DNA of 43,393 nt from assembly GCA_021819125.1 (NCBI GenBank), contig JAKARW010000003.1, positions 32,829-76,221 on the forward strand, given 5' to 3'. Both the position numbers and the translations under genes were made by a program. Under the pieces are notes generated by a model. The model was given only the letters and a program-made list of their open reading frames with translations, did not search any database and had not been told where the DNA came from. This DNA is from Pseudomonadota bacterium (GTDB taxonomy: Bacteria; Pseudomonadota; Gammaproteobacteria; Acidiferrobacterales; Acidiferrobacteraceae). Below are positions 35,436 through 43,266 of this stretch, one piece after another; within the stretch, counting starts at the first letter, position 1; the number at the start of each line of letters is the position of its first letter.

Positions 35436-36854
35436 TCACAGACCATGGTGTGCGGCAATGGCCGCGGCGATCGCCGCCGCAAGATGCGACGTCGGGCGAC
35501 GAGCCGAGTAGTTGCTAAGCTCCGGATGGTCTTCGACGAATGCGGTGTTGAACAAGCCCGCACGAAACTCCTCGGTCTTTAGTATCTCGAGATGGTAGGG
35601 GATCGTCGTCTTGACGCCCGAGACCCCCATATCCAGCAGTGCGCGTCTGGCGCGCGCCAAGGCTTTCTCCCAGGTCAGCGCCCAGATCGTTAATTTGGCG
35701 CACATGGAATCATAATAAGGGGGGAACTCGTAGCCCGTGTAGATGGCGGCATCGGTACGCACGCCAGGACCACCGGGCGAGTAGTAGCGCGTTATGCGCC
35801 CGAAATTGGGCAGGAATTCATTTTTCGGGTCCTCGGCGTTGATGCGAAACTGCATGGCATACCCCCGCCTTTGGATGTCATCCTGCGCAAAGGACAGCGG
35901 ACTTCCGCCCGCGATCAGGATCTGCTCCTGCACAATGTCGACGCCGGTAATTTGTTCTGTAACCGTGTGTTCAACCTGCAGGCGCGTGTTCATTTCCATG
36001 AAATAGAACTGCTTATCTTGATCGAATAGGAATTCGACCGTGCCCGCGTTCTCATAGCCGACCTTTTTCGCGACACGTACCGCAAGACCGCAGACCTCGG
36101 CGCGCTGCGCCTCTGTGAGCTGCGGCGACGGAGCGATCTCCAGCAATTTCTGATGGCGTCTTTGTATGGAGCAGTCGCGCTCAAATAGGTGCACGACGTT
36201 ACCAAAACTGTCGCCCAGGATCTGGACCTCTATGTGGCGCGGATTGACGACGCACTTCTCAAGAAAGACCTCCGCCGCCCCGAAGGCCTTGGTGGTTTCA
36301 GAAACGACCCGGTCATACTGGCGGCATAGCTCCTCCTCGGAATCGCAACGCCGGATGCCGCGTCCGCCGCCACCGGAGGTGGCCTTGAGCATCACCGGAT
36401 ACCCTATGAGCCGGGCCGCAGCGATGGCCTCATCCAGGTTTGCGACATTGCCCTCGCTTCCCGGAACGACCGGCAGGCCGGCTTCGGTCGCGGCGCGGCG
36501 CGCAAGGGTTTTGTCGCCCATCTGGCGGATGACCGCCGGGGAGGGCCCGACAAAGATCAAGCCGCGACGCATGCAGATCTCGGCAAGCTCCGGGTTTTCT
36601 GACAAAAAGCCATACCCGGGGTGAACCGCATCACAACCCGCCCCAAGCGCCACGCTCGTGATCCGGTGGGCGTTCAGGTACCCGCCCACCGGATCGGGAC
36701 CGAGGTTGTAGGCCTCGCTTGCCTTTTTGACGTGTAAGGCGTGGCGGTCGGCATCGGTGTACACGGCCACGGATGCGATCCCAAGCTCAGCGCAGGCCCG
36801 GACTATCCGTACCGCGATCTCGCCGCGGTTTGCCACCAGTAGCTTTTTGATCAC
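35436..36854 (-). CDS. pycA: Pyruvate carboxylase subunit A (biotin carboxylase)
   Basis: ATP-dependent carboxylation of the biotin on PycB with bicarbonate. 472 residues. ANRGEIAVRIVRACAELGI opens the N-terminal domain. The ATP-grasp glycine-rich loop is KATSGGGGRGIRR, and the catalytic region includes EMNTRLQVEHTVTEQITGVD. It closely resembles AccC, but pairing with pycB rather than accB and slightly longer length favour pyruvate carboxylase. GTG 36854 has GGGAG seven bases upstream. A TACAAT -10-like hexamer (36898-36893, minus) lies about 40 bases upstream without a clear -35. It diverges from the fab operon, linking anaplerosis and lipid synthesis by position only. Confidence 0.9.
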   Translation of the reverse strand: MIKKLLVANRGEIAVRIVRACAELGIASVAVYTDADRHALHVKKASEAYNLGPDPVGGYLNAHRITSVALGAGCDAVHPGYGFLSENPELAEICMRRGLIFVGPSPAVIRQMGDKTLARRAATEAGLPVVPGSEGNVANLDEAIAAARLIGYPVMLKATSGGGGRGIRRCDSEEELCRQYDRVVSETTKAFGAAEVFLEKCVVNPRHIEVQILGDSFGNVVHLFERDCSIQRRHQKLLEIAPSPQLTEAQRAEVCGLAVRVAKKVGYENAGTVEFLFDQDKQFYFMEMNTRLQVEHTVTEQITGVDIVQEQILIAGGSPLSFAQDDIQRRGYAMQFRINAEDPKNEFLPNFGRITRYYSPGGPGVRTDAAIYTGYEFPPYYDSMCAKLTIWALTWEKALARARRALLDMGVSGVKTTIPYHLEILKTEEFRAGLFNTAFVEDHPELSNYSARRPTSHLAAAIAAAIAAHHGL

Positions 36855-37166
36855 CTGATACTCCCGAACTAGGCACGATAAGGCGGGGGGTTATTGTAAA
36901 GCTTTGGCCGCCAGTATTCATCAGAAAGTCATGAGATTCGGTGTTTTTAGGGGGCATGCGGCCCTTTTTAGGCCCGGATGCCGTGCCGGAAAATCACAAG
37001 ACCTGCGTCTCTTGCCCATAAAAGAGGCTACCCCGGCCCCTTTTTGCCCAACCTTACGCGCATCCATGGGCCATGGGCCGGCATCGATGCGGCCCATGGC
37101 CCACAGACCCGAATGCTGAGAGCCATTGCCATACGGCAAACGGCGGTTTCTCAAGGATGACGGATT
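36855..37166. promoter_or_regulatory. pycA/yceD divergent intergenic region
   Basis: No gene is supported here. The minus side holds the pycA leader and a TACAAT -10-like element. The centre holds a large inverted repeat at 37067-37103. The plus side ends in the yceD promoter (separate entry). The layout suggests regulated divergent transcription. Confidence 0.5.
37067..37103. repeat. 37-bp near-perfect inverted repeat upstream of the fab operon
   Basis: Arms TGGGCCATGGGCC (37067-37079) and GGCCCATGGCCCA (37091-37103) are perfectly complementary over 13 bp. The centre is G plus GCATCGATGC, itself a palindrome, so the whole element could cruciform or bind a dimeric regulator. It lies 64 bp upstream of the yceD -35. 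No T-run follows, so it is not a terminator. Confidence 0.85.
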
Positions 37167-37195
37167 TTGACAGCCCCCGGCCCCCTCTATATTAT
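37167..37195 (+). promoter_or_regulatory. Strong sigma-70 promoter of yceD-rpmF-plsX-fab, possibly leaderless
   Basis: TTGACA (37167-37172, 6/6), 17-bp spacer, TATTAT (37190-37195, 5/6). The expected start of transcription, six to eight bases after the -10, falls at 37201-37203, exactly on the yceD ATG. There is thus no room for a ribosome-binding site, predicting a leaderless transcript. Confidence 0.75.
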
Positions 37196-37200
37196 GGCGC

Positions 37201-37707
37201 ATGGAATCGGGTTTCCTGCCAAGATCCATCGACCCGGAACGGGCTGCGGATCAATGTCTTATGGTCGTCGGCAAGCTTGACTTGGCGCCCCTGACACGGC
37301 TGAGAGAATGGGCGGCGGAAGAGGGCGGGCGGATCAACGGTCGGCTGGTGTTTGCGCGAGACGAGCAGGGGCGAGCGGTCATGGAGGGTCATGCCGAGGC
37401 CGCGCTTCCTTTGCTCTGCCAACGATGCGCCGGCGTATTTCTGTTTGAGGTACGCGCCGATTGGCGGCGGGTATTCGTGCGATCAAAGGCCGATGAGCAC
37501 GATCTGGCGGAAACAGGGGTCGATGTCTGCTATCATGACGGCCCACTCGATGTCGCGGATGTGGTGGAAGAAGAGCTGATGCTGGCCCTCCCCATGGCGC
37601 CGCGACATCCTGAAGACTGCGAACCCATCCTGCGGCCGATAGCTGGGGCCCACCCGTTCGCCGGGTTGGCGGGATTATTGAAGCGCGATAGACGCGATAA
37701 TAAATAG
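37201..37707 (+). CDS. yceD: YceD/DUF177 protein (23S rRNA accumulation protein)
   Basis: 168-residue member of the DUF177 family found before rpmF in most bacteria; YceD affects 23S rRNA accumulation. Conserved features are the zinc-ribbon-like LLCQRCAGVF and the VEEELMLALPMAPRHP motif, ending with PFAGLAGLLKRD. The N-terminus SGFLPRSIDPERAADQC aligns in position with E. coli YceD, supporting ATG 37201 even though it lacks a ribosome-binding site and coincides with the predicted transcription start. rpmF follows after 19 bases. Confidence 0.93.
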   Translation: MESGFLPRSIDPERAADQCLMVVGKLDLAPLTRLREWAAEEGGRINGRLVFARDEQGRAVMEGHAEAALPLLCQRCAGVFLFEVRADWRRVFVRSKADEHDLAETGVDVCYHDGPLDVADVVEEELMLALPMAPRHPEDCEPILRPIAGAHPFAGLAGLLKRDRRDNK

Positions 37708-37726
37708 GAACTGAGGAAAGAACACA

Positions 37727-37906
37727 ATGGCGGTACAAAAGAGCCGTAAGACCCCCTCCAAGCGCGGCATGCGCCGTTCGCACGACGCCTTGTCCCGCCC
37801 GACCTTGTCCGTGGACTCCACGAGCGGCGAGACACACCGTCGCCATCACGTGAGCCCGGATGGCTATTATCGTGGCCGCAAGGTTCTCGACATCAAGTCC
37901 GACTAG
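37727..37906 (+). CDS. rpmF: 50S ribosomal protein L32
   Basis: 59 residues: starts [20 protein letters not shown] and ends [14 protein letters not shown]. The [12 protein letters not shown] signature is characteristic of L32. The zinc-binding cysteines of some L32 forms are absent, as in E. coli. GAGGA lies about nine bases upstream of ATG 37727. plsX follows after 19 bases, the conserved rpmF-plsX order. Confidence 0.97.
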   Translation: MAVQKSRKTPSKRGMRRSHDALSRPTLSVDSTSGETHRRHHVSPDGYYRGRKVLDIKSD

Positions 37907-37925
37907 GCCTGTCCCGGAGCCGTAA

Positions 37926-38945
37926 GTGACTATCACTATCGCCCTCGATGCCATGGGGGGTGATCATGGCCCGCGCGTCACGGTTGCGGCGGCGCTTTCG
38001 TTTCTGGAATCCCAGCCAGAGGCGTGCATTGCGCTCGTGGGACAACCAGGCGTGATCGAAAGCGAGCTGCGCCGGCTGGCGGCGGCACCCAACGAGCGCT
38101 TGCGGGTGGTCCCCGCCACCGAGGTCGTGCGTATGGACGAGCCCCCCGCCCAGGCCCTGCGAACCAAGCGTGACTCGTCGATGCGCGTGGCCGTGAGCCT
38201 GTTGCGCGACGGGCACGCGGATGCCTGCGTGAGCGCCGGTAACACCGGCGCGCTCATGGCGGTCGCGCATTTCATATTGAAGACCCTGCCCGGGATTGAT
38301 CGGCCGGCGATCGTGACCGCGCTCCCGACCCTCAATGGACACGTGCACTTGCTCGATCTTGGCGCGAATGTCGAATGTACCGGCGAGCACCTGCGGCAAT
38401 TCGCCGTGATGGGCGCGATCGTGGCCACGGCCGTCGATGGCAAGGAACGCCCGAGCGTCGGCCTTTTGAATGTCGGCGTAGAAGACATCAAGGGTAATGA
38501 CGTGGTCAAGGCCGCGGCCCAGTTGCTTGCGCATAGCGGGTTGAATTATATCGGCTATGTCGAGGGCGATGGCATTTACGCCGGACATGCCGATGTGATC
38601 GTATGCGACGGGTTCGTGGGGAATATCGCCCTAAAAACAAGCGAGGGCCTGGCGCGCATGATCCGCGCATTTCTGAAAGAGGAGTTTGGACGCACCATGC
38701 TTACCCGCCTAGCCGGCCTCGTCGCGCGGCCGGTCTTGAGGGCCTTTGCCCGACGCGTCGATCCTAAACGGTATAACGGCGCGACCCTGGTCGGTTTGAA
38801 CGGCGTGGTCGTAAAGAGCCACGGGGGCGCGGACACGATCGCTATGCGCAACGCCCTCGAGGTGGCCTTGCGCGAGGTTCGGCACAACATTCCCGATCGT
38901 ATCCGCCGAGAAATGGAGCCCCCTTCGCAGCGGGGATTGGCGTGA
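37926..38945 (+). CDS. plsX: Phosphate acyltransferase PlsX
   Basis: Converts acyl-ACP and phosphate to acyl-phosphate, feeding PlsY in phosphatidic acid synthesis. 339 residues. Signature regions are [13 protein letters not shown] at the N-terminus, [27 protein letters not shown], and [21 protein letters not shown] start with GGAG upstream. The end overlaps fabH by GTGA. Confidence 0.96.
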   Translation: MTITIALDAMGGDHGPRVTVAAALSFLESQPEACIALVGQPGVIESELRRLAAAPNERLRVVPATEVVRMDEPPAQALRTKRDSSMRVAVSLLRDGHADACVSAGNTGALMAVAHFILKTLPGIDRPAIVTALPTLNGHVHLLDLGANVECTGEHLRQFAVMGAIVATAVDGKERPSVGLLNVGVEDIKGNDVVKAAAQLLAHSGLNYIGYVEGDGIYAGHADVIVCDGFVGNIALKTSEGLARMIRAFLKEEFGRTMLTRLAGLVARPVLRAFARRVDPKRYNGATLVGLNGVVVKSHGGADTIAMRNALEVALREVRHNIPDRIRREMEPPSQRGLA

Positions 38946-39898
38946 CCTACGCTCGCATCCTCGGCACGGGAAGTTTCCTGCCCGCGCGCGTTGTGACCAA
39001 TGCCGATCTCGCATCGACGGTCGATACATCAGACGAGTGGGTTGTGTCGCGCACTGGGATCCGCGAGCGGCGCATCGCCGGACCCGGCGAGACCACCTGC
39101 GATCTGGCGGAGCGCGCGGCCCGGCAGGCGCTGGATGCGTCGGGCTGTCTTGCCTCCGAGATCGATCTTGTGATCGTGGCCACGACCACACCGGATCGCG
39201 TCTTTCCCGGTACCGCCTGCCTTCTCCAGGAGCGCCTGGGGATTCATGGGCCGGCGGCCTTTGATGTCCAGGCGGTCTGCACGGGTTTCGTGTATGCGCT
39301 CACGATCGCCGAGAAATTCATTCGTGCCGGAGGCACGAAACGTGCGCTCGTGGTCGGTGCAGAGACCATGTCGCGTATTGTCGACTGGAATGACCGATCG
39401 ACCTGCGTATTGTTCGGGGACGGCGCCGGCGCGGTGGTGGTCGGGGCCAGTAACGAACCGGGGATTCTATCGTCACATCTGCATGCCGATGGGGCTTATA
39501 AGGAGCTTTTGACGGTATCGACCGGGGTCTCCGAACGGGGCCCCGCGACCGGTCGCATTACGATGCGCGGAAATGAGGTTTTCCGGATGGCCGTGACCAC
39601 GCTCGATGCCCTGGTCGGAGAGACCCTTGCCGCCAATAATATGAAGCAGACGGACATCCGCTGGCTGGTCCCGCATCAAGCCAACATTCGCATCATAGCG
39701 GCGACCGCCAAAAGGCTTGGCATGGCGATGGACCAGGTCATAGTCACTGTCGACCGGCACGGCAACACCTCGGCGGCATCGATTCCACTGGCCTTCGACA
39801 GCGGCGTCCGCGATGGACGCATCCAGCGCGGCGATGTCGTGCTCATGGAGGCGTTCGGCGGGGGATTGACGTGGGGCTCCGTGCTTCTCCGGTATTGA
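38942..39898 (+). CDS. fabH: Beta-ketoacyl-ACP synthase III
   Basis: Condenses acetyl-CoA with malonyl-ACP to start fatty acid synthesis. 318 residues. Catalytic triad visible: C113 ([12 protein letters not shown]), H245 (VPHQANIRI) and N275 (HGNTSAAS). The C-terminal [13 protein letters not shown] is typical. GTG start overlapping the plsX stop; fabD follows after 22 bases. Confidence 0.97.
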   Translation: MTYARILGTGSFLPARVVTNADLASTVDTSDEWVVSRTGIRERRIAGPGETTCDLAERAARQALDASGCLASEIDLVIVATTTPDRVFPGTACLLQERLGIHGPAAFDVQAVCTGFVYALTIAEKFIRAGGTKRALVVGAETMSRIVDWNDRSTCVLFGDGAGAVVVGASNEPGILSSHLHADGAYKELLTVSTGVSERGPATGRITMRGNEVFRMAVTTLDALVGETLAANNMKQTDIRWLVPHQANIRIIAATAKRLGMAMDQVIVTVDRHGNTSAASIPLAFDSGVRDGRIQRGDVVLMEAFGGGLTWGSVLLRY

Positions 39899-39920
39899 AA
39901 ATAGGATCGAAGAGGTAGCG

Positions 39921-40865
39921 ATGAACGCAAGCGGCGGTACGGCCTTTGTCTTTCCCGGACAGGGATCACAATCCGTGGGAATGCTGAAGGCCCTGGCGGC
40001 GGACCACTCACAGATCCTCGGGACCTTCCGGGAGGCATCCGAGGCGCTCGGTTACGACCTTTGGGAGCTTACGCAAAATGGCCCCGAGGAGGCGCTGAAC
40101 CGTACCGCCGTGACACAGCCGGCGCTGCTTGCAGCCGACGTCGGCTGTTACCGCGCCTGGCGCGCGCGCGACGGCATAGAGCCCGTGGTGATGGCCGGCC
40201 ATAGTCTCGGTGAATATGCGGCGCTGGTGTGCGCTGAGGCCCTGGATTTCCGGCAGGCCGTGCGGCTGGTGGCGCGGCGCGGCGCGCTCATGCAGGCGGC
40301 GGTGCCGCAGGGGGAGGGGGCGATGGCGGCCATCCTAGGGCTTGACGATGCGGCCGTAGAGGCGGTCTGTCGCGATTGCGCGCACGGCGAAACATTGGCG
40401 GCCGCCAACTACAACGCCCCAGGACAGGTCGTGATCGCCGGGACCAAGGCGGCTGTTGATCGCGCCCTCGTCGCCGCACGTTCGGCCGGAGCGCGGCGCA
40501 GTGTGGTGCTTGCGGTCAGCGCCCCCTCGCATTGCGGGCTCATGCGCGAGGCCGCGCAACAGTTTGCTCAGGACCTCGCGGGTGTGGCCTTGAACGCGCC
40601 GGCGGTGCCCGTCATCCATAACGCCACGGTAGCCGCCTTGTCCGAACCGGGCCCCATCCGCGAGGCCCTCGTAAGTCAGCTATTTTCACCAGTGCGCTGG
40701 GTTGAGACAATACGCCGGATGGCTGAATGGGATGTATCACGGATCCTGGAATGCGGCCCTGGGAAGGTGCTTACCGGCCTTAATAAGCGTATCGTTGATC
40801 TCCCATGCGCGTCCCTGGGAGAGCCGGCGGATTTTGGCGCGGCCCTTGGGGTCACAGGACCCTAG
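39921..40865 (+). CDS. fabD: Malonyl-CoA--ACP transacylase
   Basis: Loads malonyl groups from CoA to ACP. 314 residues. FVFPGQGSQSVGM at the N-terminus, the nucleophile S95 in AGHSLGEYAALV, H204 in SAPSHCGLM and a C-terminal ECGPGKVLTGLNKR are all present. GAGG precedes the ATG. fabG follows after 30 bases. Confidence 0.97.
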   Translation: MNASGGTAFVFPGQGSQSVGMLKALAADHSQILGTFREASEALGYDLWELTQNGPEEALNRTAVTQPALLAADVGCYRAWRARDGIEPVVMAGHSLGEYAALVCAEALDFRQAVRLVARRGALMQAAVPQGEGAMAAILGLDDAAVEAVCRDCAHGETLAAANYNAPGQVVIAGTKAAVDRALVAARSAGARRSVVLAVSAPSHCGLMREAAQQFAQDLAGVALNAPAVPVIHNATVAALSEPGPIREALVSQLFSPVRWVETIRRMAEWDVSRILECGPGKVLTGLNKRIVDLPCASLGEPADFGAALGVTGP

Positions 40866-40895
40866 GCCACCACGACAAGAATCAGGGAGACTTGC

Positions 40896-41639
40896 ATGGG
40901 ACTCGATAATGACATCGCCTTGGTCACGGGCGCAAGCCGCGGGATAGGCAAGGCGTGCGCGTTGCGGCTCGCGGCTCTTGGCGCGCGCGTTGTTGCGACC
41001 GCCACCTCGGAAAAGGGCCTTAGGGCCATCGCGGATTACTTCGCGGCGCATGATATCAAGGGCTGGTCATTCCTGCTCAATCTCTCGGATGCGTCCTCGA
41101 TCGACGCGTTGCTTGCGGAATTCGACAAGCGCGCACAGTGGCCGAGCATCCTGGTGAACAACGCCGCCATAACGCGCGATGCGCTCGCCATGAGGATGCG
41201 CGACGACGACTGGGACGCGGTCTTGACGACTAACCTTACGGGCGCGTTCCGGCTTACCCGCGGTTGCCTGCGGGCGATGACCAAGGCCCGTGGGGGGCGC
41301 ATCATCAACATAAGCTCGGTGGTCGGTGTGACCGGCAACCCCGGGCAGACGAACTACGCGGCGGCCAAGGCCGGCTTGATCGGTTTCGGACGCGCCCTGG
41401 CGCGCGAGGTGGGCAGCCGAAACATCACGGTCAACGCCATCGCCCCGGGGTTCATTGACACCGACATGACCCGCGGCCTAGGTCAGGAGCAAAGAGACGC
41501 CCTGTTGACACAAATACCGCTCGCGCGTCTGGGTTCCCCGGAGGATATCGCCTACGCCGTGGCGTTTCTGGCGTCCCCGGAGGCGTCCTATATCACCGGG
41601 ACCACCTTGCACATCAATGGTGGAATGTATATGAATTAG
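40896..41639 (+). CDS. fabG: 3-oxoacyl-ACP reductase
   Basis: NADPH-dependent ketoreductase of the elongation cycle, short-chain dehydrogenase fold. 247 residues. NADPH-binding TGASRGIGKA at 11-20, NNAAITRD, and the catalytic S141, Y154 and K158 (SVVGVTGNPGQTNYAAAKAG). APGFIDTDMT confirms the FabG subgroup. AGGGAG is well placed before ATG 40896. Confidence 0.97.
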   Translation: MGLDNDIALVTGASRGIGKACALRLAALGARVVATATSEKGLRAIADYFAAHDIKGWSFLLNLSDASSIDALLAEFDKRAQWPSILVNNAAITRDALAMRMRDDDWDAVLTTNLTGAFRLTRGCLRAMTKARGGRIINISSVVGVTGNPGQTNYAAAKAGLIGFGRALAREVGSRNITVNAIAPGFIDTDMTRGLGQEQRDALLTQIPLARLGSPEDIAYAVAFLASPEASYITGTTLHINGGMYMN

Positions 41640-41649
41640 CCGGCCGGCG

Positions 41650-41666
41650 CCCAAGGTAGACTTGGG
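41650..41666 (+). promoter_or_regulatory. fabG-acpP intercistronic hairpin
   Basis: CCCAAG (41650-41655) and CTTGGG (41661-41666) form a 6-bp stem with a 5-nt loop ten bases after the fabG stop. No U-run follows. It may protect or process the message so that acpP is expressed separately from fabG, as acpP usually needs far higher levels. Only weak promoter-like sequence follows. Confidence 0.4.
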
Positions 41667-41729
41667 TGGTGAGGATGTGGTAACTATGCCGCCGCACGGC
41701 TTCGCAACGATTCTCTGGAGGAATAAAAG

Positions 41730-41969
41730 ATGAGCAGCATCGAAGAGCGGGTAAAAAAGATCGTGGTCGAGCAACTCGGGGTTAATGAAAACGAGGTCTC
41801 GACCGACGCGTCGTTCGTCGACGATCTCGGCGCCGATTCACTTGATACCGTGGAACTCGTCATGGCGCTCGAGGAGGAGTTTGACTGCGAGATCTCGGAC
41901 GATGAGGCCGAGAAGATCACGACCGTGAAACAGGCGGTCGATTACATCACAGCGCATGCCGCGAATTGA
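41730..41969 (+). CDS. acpP: Acyl carrier protein
   Basis: 79-residue acidic carrier of growing acyl chains. The phosphopantetheine serine is S37 in [15 protein letters not shown]. The sequence [17 protein letters not shown] is near-identical in layout to E. coli AcpP. A strong GGAGGA precedes ATG 41730. Confidence 0.98.
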   Translation: MSSIEERVKKIVVEQLGVNENEVSTDASFVDDLGADSLDTVELVMALEEEFDCEISDDEAEKITTVKQAVDYITAHAAN

Positions 41970-42020
41970 TTGAGGCTACGGTCCGAGCCTTGCCGTGCGT
42001 TCATATCCGGGGAGATTCGT

Positions 42021-43262
42021 TTGAATAAAAGGCGTGTCGTCATAACCGGGCTTGGGGCGGTCACGCCCCTTGGTCTTAATGTCGCCGAAAACTGGCGGCG
42101 CATCACCGCAGGCGAGAGCGGGATCGGCCCGGTGACGCAATTCGACACAACCGGATTCCCGTCGACCATCGCCGGGGAGGTCCGGGGATTTGACACAAGC
42201 GCGTTCCTGTCGGAAAAAGAAGCCCGCAAGATGGACCGGTTTATCCAGCTTGGCATAGCGGCCGGAGTGGAGGCCGTCAAGGATGCGGGCATCGTCGTGA
42301 CCGAGGCCAATGCCGAACGGATAGGATGTTATATCGGTTCGGGCATAGGCGGCGTTCACACGATAGAGGAGACCATGCGCCAGTACATGGAAAAAGGTGC
42401 GCGGCGCATCTCCCCTTTCTATATTCCGATGAGCATCATCAACATGATATCGGGGAACCTGTCCATACTGTGCGGATTCAAGGGCCCCAATCTGTCGATC
42501 GTAACGGCGTGCGCCACGTCGACGCACGCCATAGGCGAGGCCGGCCGCATCGTCGAGTACGGGGACGCCGATATTATGATCGCAGGCGGCGCGGAGGCCT
42601 CGGTGACACCGACCTCGATGGCGGGCTTTGGCAATGCGCGGGCGCTTAGCTCGCGTAACGACGATCCGACACGCGCCAGCCGCCCCTGGGATCGCGATCG
42701 CGACGGCTTTGTGTTGAGCGAAGGCGGGGCCATCGTGGTCCTGGAAGAGCTCGAACACGCCAAGGCGCGCGGTGCGCGCATTTACGCCGAGCTTCTCGGG
42801 TTTGGCATGAGCGGTGACGCCTACCACATGACAAGTCCGCCAGAGAACGGGGAGGGGGCGGCGCGATGCATGCGCTATGCCCTGCGCAATGCCGGCCTCG
42901 ATATTGCCGACGTGTCATATATCAACGCCCACGGGACCTCGACTCCGCTCGGCGATCGTGCCGAGACCATCGCGATCAAGCAGGTATTCGGGGATCGTGC
43001 GAAAAGACTTCCGGTCAGCTCGACCAAGTCGATGACCGGGCATCTTTTGGGGGCGGCGGGCGCCATAGAGGCCATCTACACGGCGCTTGCCATACACGAG
43101 CAGGTAGCACCCCCCACCATCAACCTCGATCAGCCAAGCGAGGACTGCGACCTCGACTATATCCCGCACACAGCGCGCGAGATGCCGATCACCCACGCCC
43201 TCTCGAACTCCTTTGGATTTGGTGGTACGAACGGGACGATCGTGCTCGGTCGCTTCCGCTAA
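42021..43262 (+). CDS. fabF: Beta-ketoacyl-ACP synthase II
   Basis: Elongating condensing enzyme. I place the start at TTG 42021, which has GGGGAG seven bases upstream and gives [18 protein letters not shown] and 413 residues, the same length as E. coli FabF; the frame is open back to the acpP stop but that part is not FabF-like. Catalytic C164 is in [14 protein letters not shown], with histidines in [11 protein letters not shown] and [10 protein letters not shown]. It ends at 43262 (TAA). The genes that commonly follow (pabC, mltG, tmk) are not there: a structured element begins four bases later. Confidence 0.96.
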   Translation: MNKRRVVITGLGAVTPLGLNVAENWRRITAGESGIGPVTQFDTTGFPSTIAGEVRGFDTSAFLSEKEARKMDRFIQLGIAAGVEAVKDAGIVVTEANAERIGCYIGSGIGGVHTIEETMRQYMEKGARRISPFYIPMSIINMISGNLSILCGFKGPNLSIVTACATSTHAIGEAGRIVEYGDADIMIAGGAEASVTPTSMAGFGNARALSSRNDDPTRASRPWDRDRDGFVLSEGGAIVVLEELEHAKARGARIYAELLGFGMSGDAYHMTSPPENGEGAARCMRYALRNAGLDIADVSYINAHGTSTPLGDRAETIAIKQVFGDRAKRLPVSSTKSMTGHLLGAAGAIEAIYTALAIHEQVAPPTINLDQPSEDCDLDYIPHTAREMPITHALSNSFGFGGTNGTIVLGRFR

Positions 43263-43266
43263 CGCC

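Noticed and set aside
41976-42827. 283-codon open frame on the minus strand opposite fabF
   Set aside because: Antisense shadow of fabF with no ribosome-binding site or recognisable domain.
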